DNA from: JAICQM01 sp963781555
GTDB lineage: Bacteria; Chloroflexota; Limnocylindria; QHBO01
Direction of reading: 5' to 3'
DNA: 64,000 bases
Assembly (NCBI GenBank): GCA_963781555.1
Contig: CAWAGB010000005.1
Location: forward strand, 173,494-237,493
This document shows positions 54,740-63,660 of the stretch, piece after piece. Positions within the stretch are counted from its first letter, which is position 1, and every line of letters begins with the position of its first letter. Under the pieces are notes generated by a model that was not told the DNA's origin, searched no databases, and saw only the letters and a program-made list of their open reading frames with translations. A program made the position numbers and the translations under genes.

Positions 54740-54955
54740 CGGTGACGGCACGAGGCGGGGTGTGACCGCGGCTCTAGAGACCCATGCCGCACAACGGCGA
54801 CGGGATACGTACATCGGATTCCGTAGCTCGTTCCGTGGTTCTACTGATGAAATCGGCGTGAGCGGCAGAGCATGATGTGACCCGAGGGGTTTGCGCCCGT
54901 TGGCGCCCCCGAGGTAGACCCGCCGCACTCTGCGTCGCGGGATAGGGGAGGAAGA

Positions 54956-56707
54956 ATGCACCCGCGGATCCGATCTCTAGCTGTTGCCGCCTTGATGACG
55001 TTCGGGGCACTGACGGCGACCGCGCCCGCTCCAGCAGTCGCAGCGAGCCCGACCACCACGAGCCTCTCGTCGCCATCGTCTTCGGTCGTCGTTGGCCAGA
55101 CGGTGACCCTGACCGTCACTGTGGCGCCGAACCCCGGCGCAGGAAATGTCCGCCTCATCGACAACAATGTCGACGTTGGCCTGGACTTTCCCATTGACGC
55201 GGCAACCGGAACCGCCAGCATCGATCGGTCGTTCCTTGCCGGCACTCATACGCTCTACGCGCAGTTCCAGGGGAACGCCGGATACACCGGTAGCACGAGC
55301 CCGTCGATCATCATCACGGCGTCATTGGTCGCGACGACCACGTCGGTCTCGAGCAGCGCGAACCCCACGAACGCCGGCAACCAGGTGACCCTCACCGCGA
55401 CCGTGTCACCGAACCCTGGCGGTGGAGACGTTCGATTCATCATTGGCGGCACGTACATCGGCTACACGACGCCCATCGGCTCCAACGGGCAGGCGCAGCT
55501 CGCATGGTCGTTCGGCGCCGGCTCCACGAACGTCGTGGCCGAGTTCCTGCCGTTCGGCAGTCTGGCCGGATCGTCCAGCTCGACGCTCGTCCAGGTGGCC
55601 AGGTATCCGACCACTACGGCGCTGACCTCCAGTGCCCTTACGGCAACGCGCTTCGAGACCACCGTCCGATTCACCGCGACTGTCAGCCCGTGGACCGCCG
55701 ATGGCAACGTCCTGTTCTACGACGGGGCAACGTCCATCGCCCGCCGACCCCTCGTCAACGGAATCGCCACGCTCGACCTGAATAGCCTGGCGGTCGGAAG
55801 CAACACGATCCGTGCCAAATACCAGGGCTCGGCCTACCTAATTTCGGGAAGCCGTGTCCCATCGCGGCCCAGACGATCTTCGCCGATCGTCGGTCAAAAC
55901 TCGGAGCGGTCGCCGTCCAAGTACGCGAACCTCCTATCCTGGTCCTCGACGCTGTATCCTCGACTCGACCCAGATCACTGGCAACCTCGGCGAGTCTGCG
56001 TCGGCTGACCTTCCGCGTCTACAACTCAGCCGGCACCGGCGTGCGTGCCTGGTCGCTGTCTGGCTGGGAAGGGTCGCTATGCAACCCAATGGAATGAGTC
56101 GCAACACCAGCGGCGTCCGTCGTCCCGACGCGGGCAAGTAACCGCATCACGACGACCGCCCGGGACGTGGCGGCAACACCATTGTCGTCACGCGCTACGT
56201 CACCGTCTCGCTCGAAGCGCCTCACCTGGCACACCGCCTCGCAGACCAAGCTACGGCGACGAGAACAGCAGCTTCAATGATCTCGACCTCTTCCGGCTGG
56301 GTCGATTCTGCGTTCTCCAGTTTTGCGCGCGGGGTCGCATCTGACGGGAATCTCTACGACCGCAAAGTTTCGCTGGGTCTGGCTGACAACTTCAACCCTG
56401 CCGTCTCGGTCTGCGCGCTACGGGACTCTGAAGTTCTTCAGCGTGCTGGGTGCTGGCCGAAGCCGCGGTCCAGCTCATCATGTCGATCTGGAATTTCACG
56501 GCCGGCTACGACGACGACGCCCGCTACACCGGGACCGCATATGGGTGGTATCCGAGTGGGCAGCGCTTCAAGCCATGACGCTAACCGGGTCGTGCGCACG
56601 TTCGTGGAAGTGCGCGGCTACGATTCGGCTACTGGGACGTTGAGAAGGTCCGCCTGACGATACGTACGCGACGCTGCAGCAACGGCACGACGGCGGCCGA
56701 GATCTGA
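54956..56707 (+). CDS. Secreted Ig-like repeat and FlgD-like protein, frames disrupted
   Basis: A signal peptide (SLAVAALMTFGALTATAPAPAVA) starts at ATG 54956 after GGGGAGGAAG. Then come three Ig-like repeats in one frame: TTSLSSPSSSVVVGQTVTL, TTSVSSSANPTNAGNQVTL and TTALTSSALTATRFETTV. From ~55850 the frame jumps several times, but collinear pieces continue: ITGNLGESASA, FRVYNSAGTGVRAWSLS, SGVRR.AGKYRITTTARDVAGNTIVVTRYV (a FlgD-like Ig domain), KRLTWHTASQTKYGDENSSFN, and a C-terminal beta part ending VEKVRLTIRTRRCSNGTTAAEI with stop at 56705. An exported surface protein; no enzyme domain seen. Confidence 0.7.
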
Positions 56708-56710
56708 CCG

Positions 56711-57840
56711 ATGCGCCGACCAGGGGTCGAGGTTGCGGTCTGTCGGTGCCGGAGCGCGCCGCTGCCTGCTGGCGCTGCGGTTACCCCGACCGTATTTTCG
56801 ATGGCCGGCCCGGTTCGCCGGGCCGGCCTCTCGGAAGCCGCGAGCGCGGTCGTGATCTTCGTGGTGTTCACAGTTGGCCTGTTGGGCATCGTCACGTTCC
56901 AGGGCGCGCCCTCTCGATCGCCCAGGCATCGATGCTGGTGGCGATAGCATCTCCTCGCCGGGTACGGCGACCACTCGGCAAACCCGTCAGCAGCTCCCCC
57001 GGCGAGACGATCCGCCAACGGCCCTTCCCCAACCCGGCCCCAGTTCTTCCGAGGCCTCGCCGGTCAGCTGCGGGCTGGCTCGTCGGGGCGTGATCGCGGC
57101 CGACAACCTGCTGATCCGGTCGCGGCCGGCGCGGACCGACGGCTCTGGCGATATTCGGGCTCCTACGATTCCGGCGCGTTCGTCCACGTCCTTGCGGGTC
57201 CGTCCTCGGATCGGGGTACTTCTGGTTTCAGGTGCAGGGCGACGGGCCGACGGGCTGGGTCGCAGCTGGGACGGACAGGGCCACGTGGATCATCGGGACC
57301 GTGCTCTCCACCACCATGGCGAGGTGCTGTCGGGATCGTGACCATCGCCGGGGCGGAGGTCGAGTACTACGGAGATAGTGGCAGACACCGACCGAACTGC
57401 GCAGCATGGTGAGCCGGCTGGACCGGATACCGGCACTGGCGACACAATCGCGAACTCGGAGATCGACCTGCACTTCACCGAGTACAGCGGACGGAGGTCC
57501 TGCCGTCTCGAGATGTCCATATCCGGCCTGCCAGGTCACGACCACGTACGTCGTCACCATGCCGCGGTGGGTCGGGCCGTCTCCCGCATCGCAGCCGCTC
57601 GTGGCGTGGTGGTCGCTCGCCCTCGACCGGATCCCGATCACGAGACGACTCATGTGCGGATCTGGCATAACGCCATGGCTGAGCTGACCGCAAGCCTTGA
57701 ACCCAACGCGCAGGACGGCGGCTGCTTCTACGCGGCGACGCGTTCACCGTGGCTGAACAACGTCGACGTCGACCAGGAGGCGTACGACGCCGAGCATGGC
57801 TACCTAGATTGGCCACCGCGCCCGGAGTGGACTAGGCCCA
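56711..57840 (+). CDS. Membrane-anchored SH3-like and DUF922-like protease, frames disrupted
   Basis: Read across several frames, this stretch gives a coherent protein. A possible zinc ribbon (VCRCRSAPLP, ACWRCGYP) precedes a membrane helix SAVVIFVVFTVGLLGIVTF. An SH3-like part around 57140-57300 reads YDSGAFVHVLAGP then YFWFQVQGDGPTGWVAAGTDRATWII. The C-terminal domain has TTTYVVTMPRWVGPSPAS, then DHETTHVRIWHNAMAELTASL (HExxH at 57639-57653), GGCFYAAT and DVDQEAYDAEHG. The last four match DUF922, putative zinc-dependent proteases. The exact start and stop are uncertain. Confidence 0.5.
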
Positions 57841-57849
57841 GCCCATTCG

Positions 57850-57982
57850 TATGCATCCGATGTCGGCTAACGGCCACCTTGGGCCGTCTGCGTGGCCGCT
57901 TATGCATCCAGGCTGGTATGAATCGGCCACCTTGAGACCGATATTGGGCCGAACGTGGCCGTTAGCGCACTTCCCGTGCATG
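57850..57982. repeat. Diverged fourth copy of repeat R1
   Basis: A perfect 12-bp inverted pair GCTAACGGCCAC (57866-57877) and GTGGCCGTTAGC (57955-57966) encloses ~77 bp and is flanked by ATGCAT- and GTGCATG-like sequence. The AACGGCCA/TGGCCGTT pair is the same one that frames R1 copy 2, and overall length is similar. It lies directly before copy 3, filling the gap 57841-58168 with it. Confidence 0.6.
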
Positions 57983-58005
57983 GGCGCCGCACCGGCCGCC
58001 GGCCG

Positions 58006-58137
58006 CATGCTCCGCCGCGCATGTAACGGCCAACATCGGCCTCCCGGCTGGCTGACCAATGCGCCGCGGCGCATGAACCGGCCATCCCAGGACCGATTCT
58101 GGCGGCTACTTGGCCGGTACATGCGCCCGGACGCATG
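58006..58137. repeat. Structured intergenic repeat R1, copy 3
   Basis: 132 bp. Hairpin 1 is CATGC...GCATG (58006-58023), then TAACGGCCAACATCGG. Hairpin 2 is the perfect 16-bp palindrome ATGCGCCGCGGCGCAT (58059-58074), then ATCCCAGGACCGA. TGGCCGGTA leads into hairpin 3, CATGCG-CCCGGA-CGCATG (58120-58137). It is nearly identical to copy 2 along most of its length. Confidence 0.8.
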
Positions 58138-58168
58138 GGGCGGCTCAGGGACGCATGGGGCCGCGAGC

Positions 58169-59128
58169 CTATGGCATCCCGCGCTCCGTCATGACGATCC
58201 GTGCGGCGTCGTTGCGGAACCCGGCACGCGCGAAGGCGCGGGCCATCGGTACGTTGCCGACGTCCGTGTCCGCGCCGATCTCCTCGCCGGGCGCCAGCTC
58301 GGCCAGGCGCCACGCCATCTCGGCCAGCAGGTCGTGCACGTAGCCCTTGCCGCGCTGCTCCGGCACCACCCCGATGTAGCCGATGGTCGGCATGTGGTAG
58401 TTGCGCGCCGGGATGATGAGGCCCACCAGCGCACCGCGAGCGTCGTAGGCGAGCTGCCACCACTCGCGCGGTGACGGGAACCAGTGCAGGTCGCGCAGCT
58501 GGATGGCGGCCGCCTCCTGGATGCCGTGGACCGCGATGTCGCGCCGGCTGTACGCATCCAGCGTCCCCTCCATGACCGATACCAGGGCGGGCAGCAGCTC
58601 CTCGTCGGTCGTCGGGCGGAACTCGAGGCGCTCGGAGCGTGGCGGCAAGCCATCCACCTCCGGCCGGTACCGATAGCTGAGCCGCTCGACGAACGGCCGC
58701 AGCCCGGCGTTGGTGGCGGCGGTGGTGCGGAACGCGGCGGCGGCCACGATATCGGGCCGGTCCTTCCAGTCCGGCGGCAGGAGGAGGTGGTAGTCGGGGC
58801 GCTCGCCGTCCTCGTCGCGCATCGTCTCGGAGGCGGTCTGCAGGAGCCGGGTGGCGAGCTCGGCCTGGTCGGGGCCGGGTGCCGCCTCGAGCCAGTCGAG
58901 GGAGGCGGGCAGGGCGTCATCGGGCCCGGCCCAGAAGGCGGCGCGGGCCACCACGATGCCGTCGCGCAGGGCGACCCAGGTGTGCTCCGGGCGGTACTCG
59001 TTGGTGGCGAGCAGGTCGGGGTACTGGCGCCGCGCCTCGTAGCCCACCTCGGGCGTGGTCGGGTAGGGGTAGGAAAGGAAGAGGTCGGTCTCGCCCGGCT
59101 TCAGCGGGCGGATCTCCAGGTCGGTCAT
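58169..59128 (-). CDS. GNAT-family N-acetyltransferase, two-domain
   Basis: 319 residues. The C-terminal GNAT domain has the acetyl-CoA-binding motif TIGYIGVVPEQRGKGYVHDLLAEMAWRLAE (QRGKGY), followed by IGADTDVGNVPMARAFARAGF. The N-terminal half has a related but degenerate GNAT fold (EHTWVALRDGIVVARAAFWAG), so this is a tandem-GNAT arrangement. The substrate is unknown. A 16-codon frame with a strong ribosome site lies 61 bp upstream on the same strand. Confidence 0.9.
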   Translation of the reverse strand: MTDLEIRPLKPGETDLFLSYPYPTTPEVGYEARRQYPDLLATNEYRPEHTWVALRDGIVVARAAFWAGPDDALPASLDWLEAAPGPDQAELATRLLQTASETMRDEDGERPDYHLLLPPDWKDRPDIVAAAAFRTTAATNAGLRPFVERLSYRYRPEVDGLPPRSERLEFRPTTDEELLPALVSVMEGTLDAYSRRDIAVHGIQEAAAIQLRDLHWFPSPREWWQLAYDARGALVGLIIPARNYHMPTIGYIGVVPEQRGKGYVHDLLAEMAWRLAELAPGEEIGADTDVGNVPMARAFARAGFRNDAARIVMTERGMP

Positions 59129-59189
59129 GCGTCCTCCAGGGATCGGGGCCGCACCCTGCGTCCCGGCTGGAGGCGTCGCGCGCTGCGAG

Positions 59190-59240
59190 CTACGCGGCTC
59201 CGGAGGTCGGGGCAGGGGAGCGGGTGGTCGGGTCAGTCAT
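59190..59240 (-). CDS. Possible 16-residue leader peptide upstream of the acetyltransferase
   Basis: ATG to TAG, 16 codons, Thr/Pro/Ser/Ala-rich (TDPTTRSPAPTSGAA). It is preceded by AAGGAGGTGTCCTTCGAC, a near-perfect Shine-Dalgarno sequence with 10-nt spacing. It ends 61 bp before the acetyltransferase ATG. It may be a regulatory leader or the stump of a lost gene. Confidence 0.35.
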   Translation of the reverse strand: MTDPTTRSPAPTSGAA

Positions 59241-59332
59241 GTCGAAGGACACCTCCTTCTCGCTCCATGGGTGGCGCCACGGATTGTCGGCGCTGAGCGT
59301 CCAATGGTAGCGGAGTGATGGGCGGTTATCCG

Positions 59333-59575
59333 TCAGCGCGGCGAACGGCTGGACTCCGGATCGGGGCACAGGCCTGTGCATACCGATGGCGCACCCCAGT
59401 GCCACGGCAGCAGGTACTCGTACAGCGCTGCCGGCCTGCCGCAGCCGCTCTCCCACTGATCAGCCTGCCAGGTCGGTACGGTTGCGTCACAGATCTCCCA
59501 CTGGGCCGATAAACCAGGATCGCTACCCGCGACGATTACCACGATGACCAGGGCGGTCTTGATCCACATGTTCAT
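59333..59575 (-). CDS. Small exported or membrane-anchored Cys/Trp-rich protein
   Basis: 80 residues from the ATG at 59575. The N-terminus WIKTALVIVVIVAGSDPGLSA looks like a signal peptide or anchor. The rest has four cysteines (WEICDAT, ESGCGR, SVCTGLCPD) and many tryptophans, compatible with disulfides outside the cell. No family recognised. Confidence 0.5.
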   Translation of the reverse strand: MNMWIKTALVIVVIVAGSDPGLSAQWEICDATVPTWQADQWESGCGRPAALYEYLLPWHWGAPSVCTGLCPDPESSRSPR

Positions 59576-59660
59576 TGGCGCAGTATCGCGGACGCTGCCC
59601 GTGGGTAGGCCGCCGGATCGCGACACACTGCTGTCACAACGCGCGCCGATACTGACCTCG

Positions 59661-59813
59661 ATGAACGCCACTGATGAGCCGGATCCTCAGGGTCGCTGCT
59701 CCATTTGCGGCGACGACCTCTGGGCCGATGGTCTCGAACCCTCGCGCGACGGCACCTCGTGGATCTGTGGCGACTGCGATCAGGCGCGCAATTTCACGGC
59801 GCTTGACCTGTAG
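59661..59813 (+). CDS. Small zinc-ribbon protein (50 residues)
   Basis: 50 residues from an ATG at 59661, with CTGACCTCG upstream. Two CxxC pairs, GRCSICGDDLW and SWICGDCDQARN, separated by 20 residues, form a zinc ribbon. The mostly acidic surface argues against DNA binding. Function unknown. Confidence 0.6.
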   Translation: MNATDEPDPQGRCSICGDDLWADGLEPSRDGTSWICGDCDQARNFTALDL

Positions 59814-59927
59814 CGGCATCATTGGGGTCTAACGAGAGGGGAATGCTGCCACATAGAGCCACGTCGCGGTCCGCGACCGCTTCCCAGTCGCCGCGCGCCT
59901 TGCCGAGCTGGTCCGGGCTGACTCCCG

Positions 59928-62900
59928 TTGATCGCGACCACTCCATCGGCCTTCCCGCTCACCGATGAAGCAGGCGTCATATCGTCGAGCGGGCGACGGC
60001 CCTGTGGTGGTCATCGCGGCAGCCGGAACCGGCAAGACACGCGTCATCGTGGAGCGCGTCAAGTGTCTCCTCGACAACCGAGAGGACCTGCTGCCGGAGA
60101 GCGTCCTCGTCCTGACCTATAACGTGAAGGCCGCCGGAGCTACGAGAGCGGACCAGGAACGCATCGGCGCTCGGGCCGCACGACCGTGTCCAACTTCCAC
60201 TACTTCTGTCACCGCGTCCTCACCGGAGTGCGGCCGATGCCGGGGTGCCCGCCAACCCGGATGTGCTCGACGGTGTCGGCCAGTTGCTCCTGCTGCGGAC
60301 CTGCGACCGGAGCTCAGCTCATCTACCACCGACCGACTGGGCCTGCCGGAGTTCGTCAAGCTCATCAACCGCGCGAAGGACGAGCTGGTCACGCCGGCCG
60401 ACTTCGAAGCGTTCGTCGCAGGGAGCGGCGATCTTCGAAGAGCGCTACGGCAGCTACGCCGAGGCGGCCGCCCGACTCGCGACCCAGGGCAACCTCGACG
60501 CCCGTGCGCGACGTGCGAAGCGAGTACGCGGGCGTGCGCCGAACGAGCGCGCGGAGGAGCGCGGCGAGGAGCCCGAAGACGACCCGGACGCGCCGAGAAG
60601 ACGGCCGACCGCGAGGCGCGCCGGACCTCGGCGGGACCGGCGGTGCGCCCAGCCGGAGCCAATACCCCGACGACCAGCAGCCGCAGATCGATGCGCTCGC
60701 CGACACCTACGTCAAGGACGGCGCCGCGCTGGAGGTCATGCGCCTGCACGAGATCGCAGCGGTCTACCGGGCGTACCAGGCGGAACTGGTCAATCGCGGC
60801 GCGCTCGATTTCGGTGAGCAGATCGCGGCGGTGACCGAGCTGTTCAAGGCGCCGCCCGAACGTGCTGCGCCGATGGCAGCGCCAGTTCCGCTACCTGCTC
60901 GTGGACGAGTTCCAGGACGCGAACATCGCCCAGATCGAGCTCATCGAGCTGCTGGGGCGGACGCCGGACCGACCGGACAACGTGATGGTCGTCGGCGACG
61001 ACGACCAGTCGATCTACCGATTCCGCGGCGCCAGCTTCGCCGCGTTCGCCGAGTTCGACCGGCGATTCGCCCGCCCCCGACGCACGACCCCGAGCGCCCC
61101 CCGCCCGGCCCGCCGCCGCGACTGCGGATCGAGCAGAACTTCCGCTCCGTCGGCCACGTCCTGACGGCGGCGAACCGGCTCATCAGCGAACGCGACGCGC
61201 TTCGAGCCGGACAAGCGGCCTCTGGACGGAGCGCGAGACGGCGGACCCGTCCAGGTCGTCAGCTGCGCCGGCCCGGAGGACGAGGCGGTGGCCATCGTCG
61301 ACGCGCATCCGCGCGCAGCTCGGGCGAGGAGCACCCGCATTGGTCGAGGACGTCGCGGTCCTGTATCGCAAGCACAAGCACCGCGAGGCGATCGTCGCCC
61401 GGCTGCGCGAGGAGGACATCCCGTACACCGTCGTCGGCGGGCTGATCCTGTTCGCCACGCCCGGAGATCCGGGACCTCGAGCAGGCGCTGCGCGCGATCG
61501 CGGATCCCGCAGGACGACGTCGCCCTGACCCGGATGATGACCGCCGGCCCGTGGCGCCTCGACGCGCTCGAGATCCTCCGCGTACTCGCGCATGGCGAAT
61601 TCGACCGGCGCCAGCTCGATGGACGTGATCACGACCGTCGATCGAGGCCGGCGAGGCGACGTCGACGGCCGGACGCCGAGGACCCGCGACCAGGCCGATC
61701 AGTCGACGCCGCCGACCCTGCGCGCCAAGCTGCGCAGGCTCCTCGGCGCGATCGACGAGCTCCAGCCGAGACCTGGCGCGAGGGTCCGTTCACGATCCTC
61801 GAGCGGTACCTCGAGCGGACGGCACGGTCCTGGACCTGGTCGCCGCGGATACGCACGGACGCCCATCGGACCGTGACGAACATCGCGAGCTTCCTGCGGT
61901 TCGCCGCGGACTGGCAGGCGGCCCACCCGAAGGGACGCTGGCGGGGTTCGTCGACTACCTCGACGCGTACCAGGCGGCCGGCGGCGAGCTGCCGACGAGC
62001 GTGGAGCTGACCGAGGACGTCGAGGGCGTCCGGCTGATGACGCTCTACCAGGCGAAGGGCCTCGAGTTCCGGTACGTGTTCATCCCCGGCCTGCTCGAGA
62101 ACGAGTGGCCGACGCGCGAGGGCTGGAGCGGCTATTTCCCGACGGAGCTGCTGCGTGAGCCGGTCGCGGGCAGGCGACCTCCACACCGAAGAGGAGCGCC
62201 GGCTGCTGTACGTCGCGATGACGCGCGCGCAGGACGCGGCTCATGCTGACGACGCACGGCGGGCCGACGGCGGCGAAGGCCAGCTCGCTGTTCGTCGGCG
62301 AGATCTCTGAGAGGCAGGGCGCATCGGCCGAGGTGGACGGCGGTTCGACCGCGCCAACCGCTGAGGCGGGCGGACGGGGCCGACGACGACCGGACGACCG
62401 ATGCGAGCGCTCGCCCTGCGCTCATCCGCAGGTCATGCCGCTGCCGACGAAGCGGGAGCGCCGGCTCGCGCTGCGCCTGCGGGCGACGGAACTCGTCGGG
62501 CTGCTCGAGGGGCGCCGATGATGCGGATCCAGAGGGGCCGACGCGAGCGCGCGGTTCGCGGCGGCAGCTGGCGGCGTCGGGCGGGCGCGCGGCGGTGGGG
62601 GCGGACGCGGCGCGCCGCCGGGCTCGATCCGCTGACATTCCGCGAGATCGCGCTCGACAGTGGCGCCGGGGCCAATCTGCTCCGATCGCGCCGCTGCCCC
62701 GAAGTTCAGCTACTCGGCCTTCGACACGTATGACGCGCTGCCCGCTGCGCTACGCGTTCCAGTACGTCTACCGGATCCCGCCGCCGAGCGCCCGGTCGCC
62801 GCGTTCGCGTTCGGGGCGACGGCCCACGAGGCGTTCGAGGCGTTCACCAAGGAGCGCCGGGAGCGCGCCGCCCGGGTGAGACGCGCCGCCGACCCGCGAG

Positions 62901-63460
62901 GACCTGGAGCGCGACTGTTCCGCGAGCGCTGGGTCCCGGCGGAGTTCGGCGACCGCACGACCGAGGAGAGCTACCAGCGCCGCGTCGCGACCCTGCTCGA
63001 CAACTTCTGGACCGGTGAGATCAGCAGCCTGGGCGAGGCGATGCACGAGGAGCTCGCGTTCGAGCTTGTGATCGATGGAGCCGCCGGCGCACCGCCGGTC
63101 GTGATCTCACGGCTCGATCGACCGGATCGATCGGCTGCCCGTCGGGCGGCCTCGAGGTCATCGACTACAAGACCGGCCGCACCGGCACCCAGAAGGGCGT
63201 GACGAGAGCCTCCAGCTCTCGATCTACGCGCTCGCCTGCCGCGACGCCCTGGGCCTCGGCACGCCGGAGCGGGTCACGCTGTACTTCACGGAGTCCGCCA
63301 CGCGGATGAGCACGACCCGCACGGATGAGCAGCTGGATGCAGCCCGCGCCGACATCCTCGCCCGAACCGCCCGAATCCGCTCTGGTGACTTCGCGGCCAC
63401 GCCATCGGCCAAGGCGTGCCGTACTGCGACTACGCGCGGCTCTGCCCGAGCCGCGCTTAA
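59928..63460 (+). CDS. UvrD/PcrA-type helicase fused to PD-(D/E)XK (Cas4-like) nuclease, many frame breaks
   Basis: About 1170 codons read over several frames. All helicase motifs are there in order: entry PLTDEA, Walker A VVIAAAGTGKTRVIVERV, Walker B LLVDEFQDANIAQIELIEL, VVGDDDQSIYRFRGAS, IEQNFRS, VRLMTLYQAKGLEFRYVFIPGL and RRLLYVAMTRAQDA. The C-terminal nuclease has FSYSAFDTYDALP, AFAFGATAHEAFEAF, GGLEVIDYKTGR and the last cysteine motif CDYARLCPSRA. That fusion resembles AddA/AddB- and Cas4-type recombination helicase-nucleases. Frame breaks occur about every 100-300 bp between 60.0 and 63.4 kb. The TTG start is tentative. Confidence 0.8.
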
Positions 63461-63660
63461 GATCAAGTTGAGGCGCATGGGGAGGAGCGGACGGACGTTG
63501 GTGGCCAACGTACTACCGCTGTGCCCGTAACGGATTGCGTGACCGTCAAGCCCCGCTCTGGGCGCGAACCAGACCCTGTAGTTCGTGAGGGACATCGCAC
63601 GGCACCCCGCGCGATACTTGCGGCCGAGTGTTGTCTCCACTCCGGAGGGTCGCGGTAGGA

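Noticed and set aside
54870..54955. Riboswitch-like leader before the Ig-repeat gene
   Set aside because: It has G/C-rich stems and conserved-looking GAGGGG/CCCCCGAGG pieces, but I could not match it to any known riboswitch class.
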